A stretch of 42,570 bases of DNA from Promethearchaeota archaeon. Its GTDB lineage: Archaea > Asgardarchaeota > Lokiarchaeia > Sigyniarchaeales > SOKP01. This document shows, piece after piece, positions 25,639 through 34,146 of the stretch (positions are counted from its first letter, which is position 1; each line of letters starts with the position of its first letter). A model generated the notes under the pieces. That model was not told the origin of the DNA. It worked only from the letters and a program-made list of their open reading frames with translations, and did not search any database. The stretch is from NCBI GenBank assembly GCA_008080735.1, contig SHMW01000029.1:1-42570 (forward strand), in the 5' to 3' direction. Position numbers and translations under genes: made by a program.

Positions 25639-27264
25639 TTATTCATTGATTCTTTCGTAGATGTCTCCTACAGCATCATAAATATTAACATATTCCTTAA
25701 AAAGTTTATCATAAAGCGTACGATTATCGGGATTTGGAGTAAAGATCTTCGAAAATTCTATATGTTTTGGGATGTGCTCCCATTTTGTATATCCCAGCCC
25801 TACAGCGGCAATAAAGGCTGCGCCTCGGGCATTTGCTTGGATTGGGTTCTTAACTTGCCGTATTTTCCTATCAAGAATATCCGCAAATATCTGACACCAT
25901 ACATCTGACTGACCACCACCACCGATAATGTTTAATTGGGGCATTATTTTGCCGTTTTGAATTCTCTGCGGCTCCTCTTTCTTAACCCATTTTTCAATAA
26001 ACTTTTCTACATACATCAAAAGCCATTTAATGTTAAATGCAACACCCTCAAAGATCGCGCGAATGATGTGTTCTCGATTCATTTCCAGCGAAAGATTATA
26101 CAACCCGCCTCGAATAGAATGGTCATCTATCGGTGCTCTCTCTCCCACCAACCAAGGGGTAAAAATAAGTCCATTTGAACCTGGAGGGGTCTCAGCTACG
26201 ATTTTATCAAATATTTTATAAATATCAGGCACAGCTTCTTCTTGTAACAACTCATCCTTATGATACAAAATGTTGTCTCTCAAATAAGTTAATGCCCCGC
26301 CAGCAATTTCTTGCTCATTGATAATCATATATTTTCCTGGAATCGCAGAAGGAACGCTCGCCATATTATGGAATATATCTGTTTTTTTATACGGCACATG
26401 ACAACCAATCCAATCAGAAGTTCCGATATAGATATGTCCATCATAATTCTTTATTGCTCCAGAACCAATATCTGCTGAATGAAGATCTGGAGCGCCCATA
26501 ACCACTTTTGTATCTTTTTCAAGCCCTAATTCATCTGCAACTTGCGGGTCCAAGGGCCCTAATACATCGGTCGACCATTTTAACTCTTGAGGGAGTTTTT
26601 CTTTATCAATCTTCAGTTTCTTAATAAGCTTATCAGAATAGGAAATATTATTTATATCTCTAATATCAGTGACCCAATGCATTTGAATAGTGGCAAATGA
26701 AGAAGCGATTTTACCTGTAAGCTTATAATTAATATAATCTTGGGGTTCTAAGAATTTATAAGTCTTATTATAGATATTAGGTTCTTCATTCTGTATCCAA
26801 GTAATATTAGAAATAGGGTCTTTCCCACTTAGAGAAGGACCTCCCGCTGTTCTTTTAATCCAAGTGAGCATTTTAAACAGATTATATCCATCGACTTGTA
26901 ATAATCCTTTATGGAATTCCTTCGCATATTTAGCTGCTCTAGTATCCATCCAAATAATTGAATTCATCAAGGGATTACCGTCTCTATCAATAGCAACTGT
27001 ACCACTCCATTGACTCGAATTACACACACCGACGATTTCTTCGACTGGTATCTCACAATCCTCTAAAACTTTCTGGGATGCCTTTTTCATAGCATTCCAC
27101 CATTCGTTCGGTTTTTGCTCGGCTAACCCTCCTTTACCTGTGATAAGGTCAACGGGTTCAAAAGCCCAATTGATAACATCTCCGTGAGTAGAGACAATCG
27201 CACATTTAGGACCACCTGTACCGTGATCTATCGCTAAAATATATTTTTTATCCTTAATCGACAT
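25639..27264 (-). CDS. FGGY-family carbohydrate kinase (xylulokinase-like)
   Basis: 541 residues. The ATP-binding start YILAIDHGTGGPKCAIV, the segment SSQWSGTVAID and WMDTRAAKYAKEF are FGGY features. GAPDLHSADIGSGAI and IGGGGQSDVWCQIFADI supply the C-terminal phosphate and adenosine motifs, and NARGAAFIAAVGLGY closes the family pattern. The best resemblance is to xylulokinase-type members, but substrate residues cannot be read reliably, so glycerol, ribulose or other polyols remain possible. It is divergent from the alpha/beta hydrolase. It starts at ATG (MSIKDKKY), and no operon partner is present. Confidence 0.85.
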   Translation of the reverse strand: MSIKDKKYILAIDHGTGGPKCAIVSTHGDVINWAFEPVDLITGKGGLAEQKPNEWWNAMKKASQKVLEDCEIPVEEIVGVCNSSQWSGTVAIDRDGNPLMNSIIWMDTRAAKYAKEFHKGLLQVDGYNLFKMLTWIKRTAGGPSLSGKDPISNITWIQNEEPNIYNKTYKFLEPQDYINYKLTGKIASSFATIQMHWVTDIRDINNISYSDKLIKKLKIDKEKLPQELKWSTDVLGPLDPQVADELGLEKDTKVVMGAPDLHSADIGSGAIKNYDGHIYIGTSDWIGCHVPYKKTDIFHNMASVPSAIPGKYMIINEQEIAGGALTYLRDNILYHKDELLQEEAVPDIYKIFDKIVAETPPGSNGLIFTPWLVGERAPIDDHSIRGGLYNLSLEMNREHIIRAIFEGVAFNIKWLLMYVEKFIEKWVKKEEPQRIQNGKIMPQLNIIGGGGQSDVWCQIFADILDRKIRQVKNPIQANARGAAFIAAVGLGYTKWEHIPKHIEFSKIFTPNPDNRTLYDKLFKEYVNIYDAVGDIYERINE

Positions 27265-27444
27265 AGTTAATCCTAATTTAGAACAGGTTAATTATATTGT
27301 ATATTAATTAATTTTGTAGTTAATAATATTTCCTTGTTTAATAGCATATTTTTATTATATATACGATTTATGATAATCTAGACAGATTTAAAGAAGAAGA
27401 TAACTTAACAAAATGTAGAACTAATAAGAAATTTATTTAAAAAA

Positions 27445-28248
27445 ATGAATTGGGAAACGCAAGATATCAAAATAGAAGGTATCAAGATTCATTTACATAA
27501 AAGCAATAACAATAAGCAACCAATTATTTTTTTACATGGTGCAATGGATAATGGACTATGTTTCTCCCCCATTGCAGAAAAATTTAATGAGGATTACCGT
27601 GTAATTATGCCTGATCTTCGGGGTCATGGGCTAACGGATACATTAGATGAGGATTGGACCTACGAGGCGATGGCAGAGGATATAAAAAAAATAATAGAAT
27701 TCCTTGGATTAAATAGGGCTATTCTCATTGGGCATTCTATGGGGGGCAATATTGCGGCAAAAGTAGCTCAAAAATATCCTAATTCAGTACAAAAGTTAGT
27801 ATTGGAAGATCCCGGATTTGTGGTGGGGGAAATGTCTTGGATTAAAAAGGTATTCTATAAATTTCTAATGCGTATTTTCCTTAAACTACTTCTTAGAGGA
27901 GATAGTCAAAAAATTTTCAAGCGAGGAAAAAAGCAGAACCCGAAATGGTCTGAAGAGGAATTAGAACCGTGGGCCGAATCAAAAGTGCAATTTAAAAATC
28001 AAAATCCTAAAAAATTAATAAGTTCCTTAATCAAGTCCTATAATTGGGAAAAAATTGTAGAACAGATCGAATGTCCAACTCTCCTTATTACTTCAGAAGA
28101 AGGAATAATGGAAGATGAGCTTGCTAAAAAGGTATTGGAACTAAATAACAATGTTAAATGGATTAAAATTGATAACGCAGGGCATAATATCCGTCGTGAA
28201 AATATGGAGGATTATTTATCGGCCGTGAAGTTCTTCTTAAAGGGTTAA
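27445..28248 (+). CDS. Alpha/beta hydrolase
   Basis: 267 residues with the complete serine-hydrolase layout. The oxyanion segment is FLHGAMDNG at 29-37, the nucleophile S98 lies in IGHSMGG, and the general base His is in DNAGHNIRRE near 249. An acidic residue after LLITSEEG would complete the triad. A strand PDLRGHG at 56-62 is typical of the esterase/epoxide-hydrolase group. There is no signal peptide, so it is intracellular; its substrate is unknown. A hairpin followed by a T run lies just after the gene. Confidence 0.85.
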   Translation: MNWETQDIKIEGIKIHLHKSNNNKQPIIFLHGAMDNGLCFSPIAEKFNEDYRVIMPDLRGHGLTDTLDEDWTYEAMAEDIKKIIEFLGLNRAILIGHSMGGNIAAKVAQKYPNSVQKLVLEDPGFVVGEMSWIKKVFYKFLMRIFLKLLLRGDSQKIFKRGKKQNPKWSEEELEPWAESKVQFKNQNPKKLISSLIKSYNWEKIVEQIECPTLLITSEEGIMEDELAKKVLELNNNVKWIKIDNAGHNIRRENMEDYLSAVKFFLKG

Positions 28249-28274
28249 ACGAATTACCTTATTTTGCTAATTTC

Positions 28275-28306
28275 AGATGGGTGATAAATACCCACCTAGT
28301 TTTTTT
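28275..28306 (+). terminator. Hairpin and T-run terminator
   Basis: AGATGGG at 28275-28281 pairs with CCCACCT at 28291-28297 (one A-C mismatch) around a nine-base loop, and seven T residues follow at 28300-28306. This is a bacterial-style intrinsic terminator layout, placed shortly after the alpha/beta hydrolase stop codon. Confidence 0.5.
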
Positions 28307-28420
28307 CGAATACTTATTCACTATTACAACGAAGACAACAACTGGACTTCATTTTTGTTATATTTAATTAGTCACATAATTATTTAAAAATCGTTAATTA
28401 AACATTAGTGTATAAAGAAT

Positions 28421-29374
28421 ATGCTAGAACAAAATATTATTAAAAAAGAGCGAGATAATAAAGTGAATATACGTGAAAAATTGAAGGCTTATATTGATTT
28501 AACAAGACTACATTTTGCCTTCGTATGGCCAGTTCTTTTCTGTACAGGATTAATGCTTGCTTTCAGAGATGCGAGTTTTTTCTCTTGGAATCTTCTATTC
28601 AGAGTGGCTCTGATTGGGTTATTTGGTTTTGAAGCAGGAATGGTTTTAAATGATATCGTGGACAGAAATTTGGACAAATTAGATGTGGATCAAGAAAATC
28701 TTACCCCTTACTGGAGACCTTTTAAAGAACGACCCATTCCCTCCGGGAAAGTTTCTTATAAAGAAGCTATGGCTATCTTCCTCGTATTTGTATTTCTAAG
28801 TGCTGCCTTAATTGCAACTCTTCCATTTCCAAACTCGCTATATATTTATGGGTTTATGGTCTACGGATATGGTATGGAAATATTTTACCAAATCAAAAAA
28901 CGTGATCAAAAATATCCCATCGCGCAGTTATTAGGTCGTACCGATTTAACATTTTTCCTAGTTGCGGGCTATCTCTGTTATGGTCAATTAAATATTACCA
29001 TCCTCTGGTTAATCCTATTCCTTTATCCATGGGCACAACTCCATCTTGGAGCGAATGATATCGTCGACTTAGAAAATGATAAAGCAAAAAATCTAAATAC
29101 CGTAACGACTTTATATGGTATAAATGGCAATCTCTATTGGATTCTAGGATTTTCTATAGTCCATATTATATCCGCTTCAATGTTCTTGATTTTTGAGTTG
29201 GGACAAGTTGCACTATACGGATTTTTGATTTCATTTGTATTAATTGGGATTGCAAACACGGTTCTTTTAGTGAAGAAAACCACCAGAGCGGGTTTGAAAG
29301 TTTTACCCTTATTCCATGCCTCCTTATTGATCTATTGTCTCTCCATTATCTTAGATTCCGTAATTGTTATATAA
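28421..29374 (+). CDS. UbiA-family prenyltransferase
   Basis: 317 residues, mostly membrane-spanning. The two aspartate-rich motifs that bind the magnesium-pyrophosphate group are present: NDIVDRNLDKLD near residue 77 and NDIVDLENDKAKN near 211. The family attaches isoprenoid chains to aromatic or lipid acceptors; in archaea one member makes digeranylgeranylglyceryl phosphate. A 14-residue charged start precedes the usual YIDLTRLHFA. The acceptor cannot be told. It lies 172 bp after the alpha/beta hydrolase gene and ahead of thiD, both on the same strand. Confidence 0.85.
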   Translation: MLEQNIIKKERDNKVNIREKLKAYIDLTRLHFAFVWPVLFCTGLMLAFRDASFFSWNLLFRVALIGLFGFEAGMVLNDIVDRNLDKLDVDQENLTPYWRPFKERPIPSGKVSYKEAMAIFLVFVFLSAALIATLPFPNSLYIYGFMVYGYGMEIFYQIKKRDQKYPIAQLLGRTDLTFFLVAGYLCYGQLNITILWLILFLYPWAQLHLGANDIVDLENDKAKNLNTVTTLYGINGNLYWILGFSIVHIISASMFLIFELGQVALYGFLISFVLIGIANTVLLVKKTTRAGLKVLPLFHASLLIYCLSIILDSVIVI

Positions 29375-29535
29375 TTACCTTCAAAATCTAATTTTTATTT
29401 TCGTTATCTTTATTCTTATTAAATTGTACACTGATTTGATATCAAAACTGTACTTTTTTTTAAAGTAGTAAAAAATAATTGCATCAATTATTTTGAGTAA
29501 ATAATGTTAATTCTCAAATTATTAATAATGTAAAA

Positions 29536-29552
29536 GTGAGGAGATTTTTATT
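29536..29552 (+). promoter_or_regulatory. Shine-Dalgarno and proposed ATT start of thiD
   Basis: GTGAGGAG at 29536-29543, six-base spacer, then ATT at 29550-29552 opening the ThiD frame at the family-conserved first residue. No standard start codon lies within the family-conserved N-terminus. Confidence 0.65.
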
Positions 29553-30335
29553 AAAAAAGTACTTACAATCGCGGGATCAGATTCGGGAGGTGGGGCAGGC
29601 ATCCAAGCAGATCTAAAAGCCTTCGCTGCTCGTGGAGTATATGGGATGACTGCTATTACAGCTTTAACAGCTCAAAACACTCTTGGTGTTCAAGGGATAT
29701 TTGAAGTCAGTCCTGAATTTGTTGCTCAGCAAATTGATTCAGTAATGAGTGATATCGGAGCTGATGCATGGAAGACTGGAATGCTCTCGAATGCTGAAAT
29801 TATTTCCGTGGTAGTGAATAAAACTAAGGAGTATAAAATGGAAAAATTAGTGGTAGATCCAGTGATGGTGGCAAAGGGCGGAGATTCGCTTCTACAAAAA
29901 CAAGCTCAAATTATCCTAATTAATAAATTACTTCCGCTTTCCTTTATAATCACACCCAACCATCATGAGGCAGAGGTATTAACAGGTCTCAAGATTAATA
30001 ATTTAGACGATGCAGAAAAGGCAGCTATGAAGATTCATGAAATGGGGGCTGAAAATATAATAATAAAAGGTGGACATATCCCTACCATCTCAGATGCTAT
30101 TGATGTGCTGTATGATGGAAATCAAATTATACATATCAGTTCTCCACGGATAGATACAAAAAATACCCATGGAACGGGATGCACATATGCCTCGTCTATC
30201 GCAGCTGAAGTGGCAAAAGGGAACGATTTTGTAAACGCAGTGAAGATTGCAAAGAAATATATTACTAAAGCTATAAGAAATGCGGTTGATTTACATATAG
30301 GAAAAGGTCATGGACCATTGAATCACTTCTACTAA
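29550..30335 (+). CDS. thiD: Hydroxymethylpyrimidine / phosphomethylpyrimidine kinase
   Basis: Phosphorylates the pyrimidine half of thiamine. The ribokinase-like fold shows the full N-terminus [20 protein letters not shown] (substrate pocket), DPVMVAKGG in the middle, [10 protein letters not shown], and the anion-hole/catalytic motif [13 protein letters not shown] near the end. The first ATG in frame (29646) would remove the whole [15 protein letters not shown] segment, so it cannot be the true start. The frame is open from 29529 and contains no ATG, GTG or TTG before 29646. A strong Shine-Dalgarno GTGAGGAG (29536-29543) lies six bases before an ATT at 29550, giving 261 residues, the normal ThiD length. 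Initiation at ATT is inferred. The gene is monocistronic and converges with the THUMP gene. Confidence 0.88.
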   Translation: MKKVLTIAGSDSGGGAGIQADLKAFAARGVYGMTAITALTAQNTLGVQGIFEVSPEFVAQQIDSVMSDIGADAWKTGMLSNAEIISVVVNKTKEYKMEKLVVDPVMVAKGGDSLLQKQAQIILINKLLPLSFIITPNHHEAEVLTGLKINNLDDAEKAAMKIHEMGAENIIIKGGHIPTISDAIDVLYDGNQIIHISSPRIDTKNTHGTGCTYASSIAAEVAKGNDFVNAVKIAKKYITKAIRNAVDLHIGKGHGPLNHFY

Positions 30336-30357
30336 TGAATTTTTTTCACTGAAGAAA

Positions 30358-30828
30358 TTATACTTCCATCAGTTCGATTCTAATAATATATTCTGGATCC
30401 TCCAAGTCTACTATAACTTTATCGATTTCTTTAGCAGCAGCTTCTACAATCTCATCATGAGAGATATTCGTAGCTCTTCTCCTTAACAATACTCTCCAAT
30501 TATCATCTTTATCTAATTCTGATTCAAATCTATCAGCTAAATCGCCAATTTTTGATAAATCTGTTTCTAATTTATATTGAATGGGAACTATTTTTAGTAC
30601 ATATCTAAATAAATCAGGATCCTCTACCATCTTCTCTTCAATTTTTATAAGAGTTTTGATAGGATCTTGATGAAAATGAGCTATGGAAAGACCAATTAGC
30701 TTATATATAGGTCTTACTTCCACATCTTCATACTCTAAGACCATTTCTAAAATATAATGTATCTCTTTGGCGGCTTCTTTTTCTTCATATCTTCTACTTG
30801 AGATAACAAATCCGTGAAAATTTTCCAT
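30358..30828 (-). CDS. THUMP-domain protein, Tan1-like
   Basis: 156 residues made of a single THUMP-type domain. Start GFVISSRRYEEKEAAKEIHY, a strand VLKIVPIQYKLET, then NWRVLLRRRATNISHDEIVE and VIVDLEDPEYIIRIELM give the typical alternation, including the RR and the late D-x-x-x-P-E-x-x-I-x-I pattern. Archaeal Tan1-like proteins of this size bind tRNA and help N4-acetylation of cytidine by the Kre33/TmcA enzyme. That function is family knowledge, not seen here. The gene converges on thiD (22 bp apart) and is divergent from the small membrane protein at 31050. Confidence 0.72.
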   Translation of the reverse strand: MENFHGFVISSRRYEEKEAAKEIHYILEMVLEYEDVEVRPIYKLIGLSIAHFHQDPIKTLIKIEEKMVEDPDLFRYVLKIVPIQYKLETDLSKIGDLADRFESELDKDDNWRVLLRRRATNISHDEIVEAAAKEIDKVIVDLEDPEYIIRIELMEV

Positions 30829-31023
30829 CTAAAGTCATCCTACTAATTTTTAATTTATTGGTTTTTATTCTCTATGAATGCCTCCCATCTAATTTTTAAA
30901 ATTAGTTCTAACTTTTATATCTTCTATTTATCGGTTATTTAATTTAAAATCCCACATATACATTCTTTTTTCCAGAGTGAGTTTAAATTTCTAGAAAAAT
31001 TAACTAAAGATTTTAATTAATCC

Positions 31024-31049
31024 AAGCCTCCTCCAGAAGCAGGAGGCTT
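31024..31049 (+). promoter_or_regulatory. Perfect 9-bp hairpin that sequesters a Shine-Dalgarno sequence
   Basis: AAGCCTCCT at 31024-31032 is the exact reverse complement of AGGAGGCTT at 31041-31049, with an eight-base loop. The right arm contains AGGAGG, the strongest Shine-Dalgarno in the window, immediately before the frame of the membrane protein. The two flanking genes diverge, so this is not a terminator of an upstream gene. The fold would hide the ribosome-binding site. Confidence 0.6.
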
Positions 31050-31646
31050 ATTAATCTTTTATTTTCGTTGGTTTTTTTATTTGTATCCGTAGGTTTGATA
31101 TTAAATATGACATATGCTTTGCTTACTCACGAACTTGTTGTTTTAATCTTAAATTTCTTAACGAATTACCTTATCGCATTCGCCCCTATTTTCCTTGTTC
31201 TGTTCAATTTAAATCTTCTTAAAAAACGAGTAGGTAAGCTAAATACGCTGCAATTAATATTCCTCATTCTGTATGGGATATTACTTTTCCTAAAAATTAT
31301 TTTCTTCATTGATGATGGTGTAAAAATTAATGCGACAACCCAATGGTTTCCAGAATGGGATTTTGAATATTTAATCTATTTATTATCCGTTAAAACGATT
31401 TTTACCACTATACCATTCATATTGTCAAGTATAAAACTATATATGATGTTTGAGCATAAGATTTTAAGACAAAGATGGAAATATTTTGTTATTGGTGTAA
31501 TAGGATTAATATTCTACATGGATTTTAATTTTTCAAACAATTACACATCTCATCCCCTTGTAGTAATAGGATTATATCTCTCGATTTTAGGTATTATTCC
31601 ATATATATCGTTGATTTATTACGGAGTAGGAAAACAATTAGCATAA
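31050..31646 (+). CDS. Small multi-pass membrane protein, unknown function
   Basis: About 198 residues with six or so hydrophobic segments and no recognised motif; short basic loops (LKKRVGK, HKILRQRWKY) lie between segments. The first standard start is TTG at 31068. The frame is open upstream past an AGGAGG at 31041-31046, and an in-frame ATT at 31050 would give INLLFSLVFLFVSVGLIL, a natural first membrane helix. I use the ATT tentatively; the spacing from AGGAGG is only three bases. The hairpin just upstream could control translation. I do not recognise a family. Confidence 0.6.
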   Translation: MNLLFSLVFLFVSVGLILNMTYALLTHELVVLILNFLTNYLIAFAPIFLVLFNLNLLKKRVGKLNTLQLIFLILYGILLFLKIIFFIDDGVKINATTQWFPEWDFEYLIYLLSVKTIFTTIPFILSSIKLYMMFEHKILRQRWKYFVIGVIGLIFYMDFNFSNNYTSHPLVVIGLYLSILGIIPYISLIYYGVGKQLA

Positions 31647-31775
31647 TACAGTCTTCCGTGTTAACATATTAACTTTTTAATAGTTCATAACAGAACTCAT
31701 TCACACTCTCTCTTTTAAATAAGCACCATTAACAAATAGAATTAATAAAAATTCAACTCGTCGTTTGTAAAAAAA

Positions 31776-32060
31776 ATGGCACTTAACATAAAGAATAAAT
31801 ACAATTTCCAAGTCAGAAAATTATTGATCGTGCTTGATTGTGCCGCTGAAGATGAAAAATGCTCTATATGCGATGCTCCTCTTTATCCAGCAAGATTAGA
31901 ATCCTGGCAGAATGATTCCCTTATAGATTTTAAATTTCATAATGGATTTTGCGAGCAATGCGGATTATTTGAATATGAACCAATTAAGGATACACAAATT
32001 TGTTTTCAAAAAACTGGGCACCAAGAAACCTATAATCAAGAAATAAATTCATTTATTTAA
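31776..32060 (+). CDS. Small zinc-ribbon protein
   Basis: 94 residues. Two knuckles, CSICDAPL near residue 29 and CEQCGLF near 59, form a C-x2-C...C-x2-C zinc ribbon. The sequence after it (EPIKDTQICFQKTGHQ) is short and unrecognised. No Shine-Dalgarno sequence is evident before the ATG, which may be leaderless. Such small ribbons are often nucleic-acid or protein-binding adaptors; nothing here tells which. It stands alone between the membrane protein and the aminotransferase. Confidence 0.65.
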   Translation: MALNIKNKYNFQVRKLLIVLDCAAEDEKCSICDAPLYPARLESWQNDSLIDFKFHNGFCEQCGLFEYEPIKDTQICFQKTGHQETYNQEINSFI

Positions 32061-32243
32061 AATATCTTCTTCTTTTTCTCTATTTTCAACTTATTCAACA
32101 ATTATTTTAGATCCATAGTTAGAGAAAAATACTATAATCTTATCTTATAATTGAAAAATTCTATAAAGACTTCTAATTTATAGTAAAATAACACTAATAA
32201 TAGAATTTGAAATAAAAATTTGAATTCAAACGAGGTTAATTAG

Positions 32244-33656
32244 ATGTCTACAAATATGGAATATGAGGACCAAATACGTAAAATAGATAATATCGTCTCC
32301 TCCCCTATGAAGGAATTTAAGCCAGAAGAGTTGAGGGGGATCGTGGAGCGATATGAAAAAAATCATTCCAAATCTAAGGCAGCTTTCGAACGAGCGAAAA
32401 AGATTATTCCTGGAGGGGTCGAACACAATCTTGCTTTTAATTTCCCATTTCCTTTAGAAAGTAAGAAATTATACGATTGTTATATGGAGACTGTTGATGA
32501 TGTTGTTCTCACAGATTATCTTTGTTGTGGAGGTCCTATTATTTTGGGCCATAATTATAAACCATTAACAGAAAAGGTTGTTGAAACTATACAAGAGGCG
32601 GGATCTTGTCATGGTATTACACATGAAATGGAATACAAATCTGCTGAACAATTACAGAAACATTTTCCTTCCTGTGAGAAAATCCGTTGGTTGCAAAGTG
32701 GTACCGAAGCAGATATGCTTGCTTTAAGAATAGCAAGGGTATATACAGGGAATAAACATGTAATTAAATTTGGAGGGCATTATCACGGATGGAGCGATCA
32801 ACTTGTATATGATCTTCACATTCCGGGAACGAAGAGAATGGAATCACACGGTATTCCTAAAAATATTTACAAATATATCGATTCTTGTCCGCCAAATGAT
32901 ATTGAACGATTAAGAGAGATGTTTAAAGAAAAAAGACGGGTTGCAGCAGTTATTTTAGAACCGATGGGAGCCGAATCGGGAGCTATTCCAGTGAAACCAG
33001 GCTTTAATAAACAAGTGGAGGAATTATGTCATGAAAATGATGCATTATTGATTTCTGATGAAGTGGTATGTGCCTTCAGATTGGATATGGGCGGGGGACA
33101 AGCATATTTTGGATATGAACCAGATCTTTCTGTTTTTGGAAAAATTGTAGGTCATGGATATCCATCCGCCGCAGCTATCGGAGGTAAGGAAGAGATCTTG
33201 AATACCGTAGCAGCTGGTGTTGGAGGCGGTTCTAAACGAGCATATTGCGGTGGCACACTTGCAGCAAATCCTTTGACATGTACAGCTGCATATTGGGCAA
33301 TTAAATTCGTGGAAGAAACCAACGCGACCGAGAGAGCGGGTAAAGTCGCTACCCGGTTATCAAATGGTATGAACGAAGTATTTGAAAAACATGGTTTGCC
33401 ATGGTTCTCTTATAATTACAATGCAACCGTTCATCTTCACTCATCAGCGGTGTTTGCGCTCGATATCACAGATCCCGAGCAAGCCCCCCAGATTAAGGAA
33501 CGTAAAGAGTTTATGGAACACTTAGGTGCCGCTCTAATTGATCAAGAATTAATCTCTGTTGCTGGCTCGAGATTTTATACAAATATTCAACATACAGACG
33601 AGATCATTGATAAGACCTTAGAAAAGATTGACAACATTTGTTCTAAAATAGAATAA
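32244..33656 (+). CDS. Class III PLP aminotransferase, glutamate-1-semialdehyde aminomutase-like
   Basis: 470 residues. The HemL-like start FERAKKIIPGGVEHNLAF, the phosphate-binding LQSGTEADMLALRIAR, GGHYHGWSD, and LLISDEVVCAFRL (the aspartate that binds the PLP ring nitrogen) are intact. The PLP lysine lies in FGKIVGHGYP near 299. The family moves an amino group; GSAM itself makes 5-aminolevulinate for haem. The N-terminal 45-residue extension and the absence of other haem genes nearby suggest another substrate. GAGGT lies seven bases before the ATG. An iron alcohol dehydrogenase follows about 500 bp later on the same strand, but not as a tight operon. Confidence 0.8.
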   Translation: MSTNMEYEDQIRKIDNIVSSPMKEFKPEELRGIVERYEKNHSKSKAAFERAKKIIPGGVEHNLAFNFPFPLESKKLYDCYMETVDDVVLTDYLCCGGPIILGHNYKPLTEKVVETIQEAGSCHGITHEMEYKSAEQLQKHFPSCEKIRWLQSGTEADMLALRIARVYTGNKHVIKFGGHYHGWSDQLVYDLHIPGTKRMESHGIPKNIYKYIDSCPPNDIERLREMFKEKRRVAAVILEPMGAESGAIPVKPGFNKQVEELCHENDALLISDEVVCAFRLDMGGGQAYFGYEPDLSVFGKIVGHGYPSAAAIGGKEEILNTVAAGVGGGSKRAYCGGTLAANPLTCTAAYWAIKFVEETNATERAGKVATRLSNGMNEVFEKHGLPWFSYNYNATVHLHSSAVFALDITDPEQAPQIKERKEFMEHLGAALIDQELISVAGSRFYTNIQHTDEIIDKTLEKIDNICSKIE

Positions 33657-34146
33657 AGAGAATAAATTCGTTTTTCTTTCCTATATTTTCTTTTTTATCA
33701 TTTTTAAACTAGACGTATCCTTTTTATTATTTTTTAATGAAATTCTGAAGATCTAGAAACAAATTTGAATGAAATAATGGGAAAAAAATATTATAAAATG
33801 CCTAAGTTTGCCTCGAGTATGTATTCGAGAAGCGAAAAAAAAAAGAATAATTTCCTACTTAGGATATATCCTCAAATTGCAGATGATTTTATAGGCCAGA
33901 TTTGAAAATTTCTTAGAAAGTCCTGATTTAGAACATAAACATATCTATGAAATAGAAAAAGAAATAGCAAAAATGATTTTTGAGAAAAAATGATTTGCGA
34001 ATATTAATCTCATCTTCTTTGTTTTTATTATTGAATTTTTGACTCTCCTACCTAATTTTTTTAGAGATCTTTATTTTTTAAATCAAATGGCTTTTTATTA
34101 TTCACACATTTATCTACTTAGAACAAAATTTAAATTGGCTATTAAA
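33657..34146. other. Intergenic stretch with a frameshifted small reading frame
   Basis: 490 bp without a clear gene, AT-rich. It carries the possible broken frame at 33777-33993 (listed separately), and the 3' part must hold the promoter of the alcohol dehydrogenase. No RNA gene or repeat was recognised. Confidence 0.3.
33777..33993 (+). pseudogene. Possible small gene broken by one frameshift
   Basis: An ATG at 33777 opens 42 codons (MGKKYYKMPKFASSMY to DDFIGQI) and stops at 33903. From about 33898 another frame continues without a break (RFENFLESPDLEHKHIYEI) to a stop at 33991. Removing one base around GGCCAGA (33894-33900) would join them into a charged protein of about 71 residues. Both halves have protein-like composition. 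Nothing identifies a family. It could be a decayed gene, a sequencing error or chance. Confidence 0.25.

Noticed and set aside
29646..29648. ATG at 29646 as the thiD start
   Set aside because: It would remove the substrate-binding N-terminus that is plainly encoded in frame upstream and is behind a strong Shine-Dalgarno sequence.
34039..34146. N-terminal extension of the iron alcohol dehydrogenase
   Set aside because: The 36 extra codons are hydrophobic and unlike the family, and the ATG at 34147 begins the expected charged helix.
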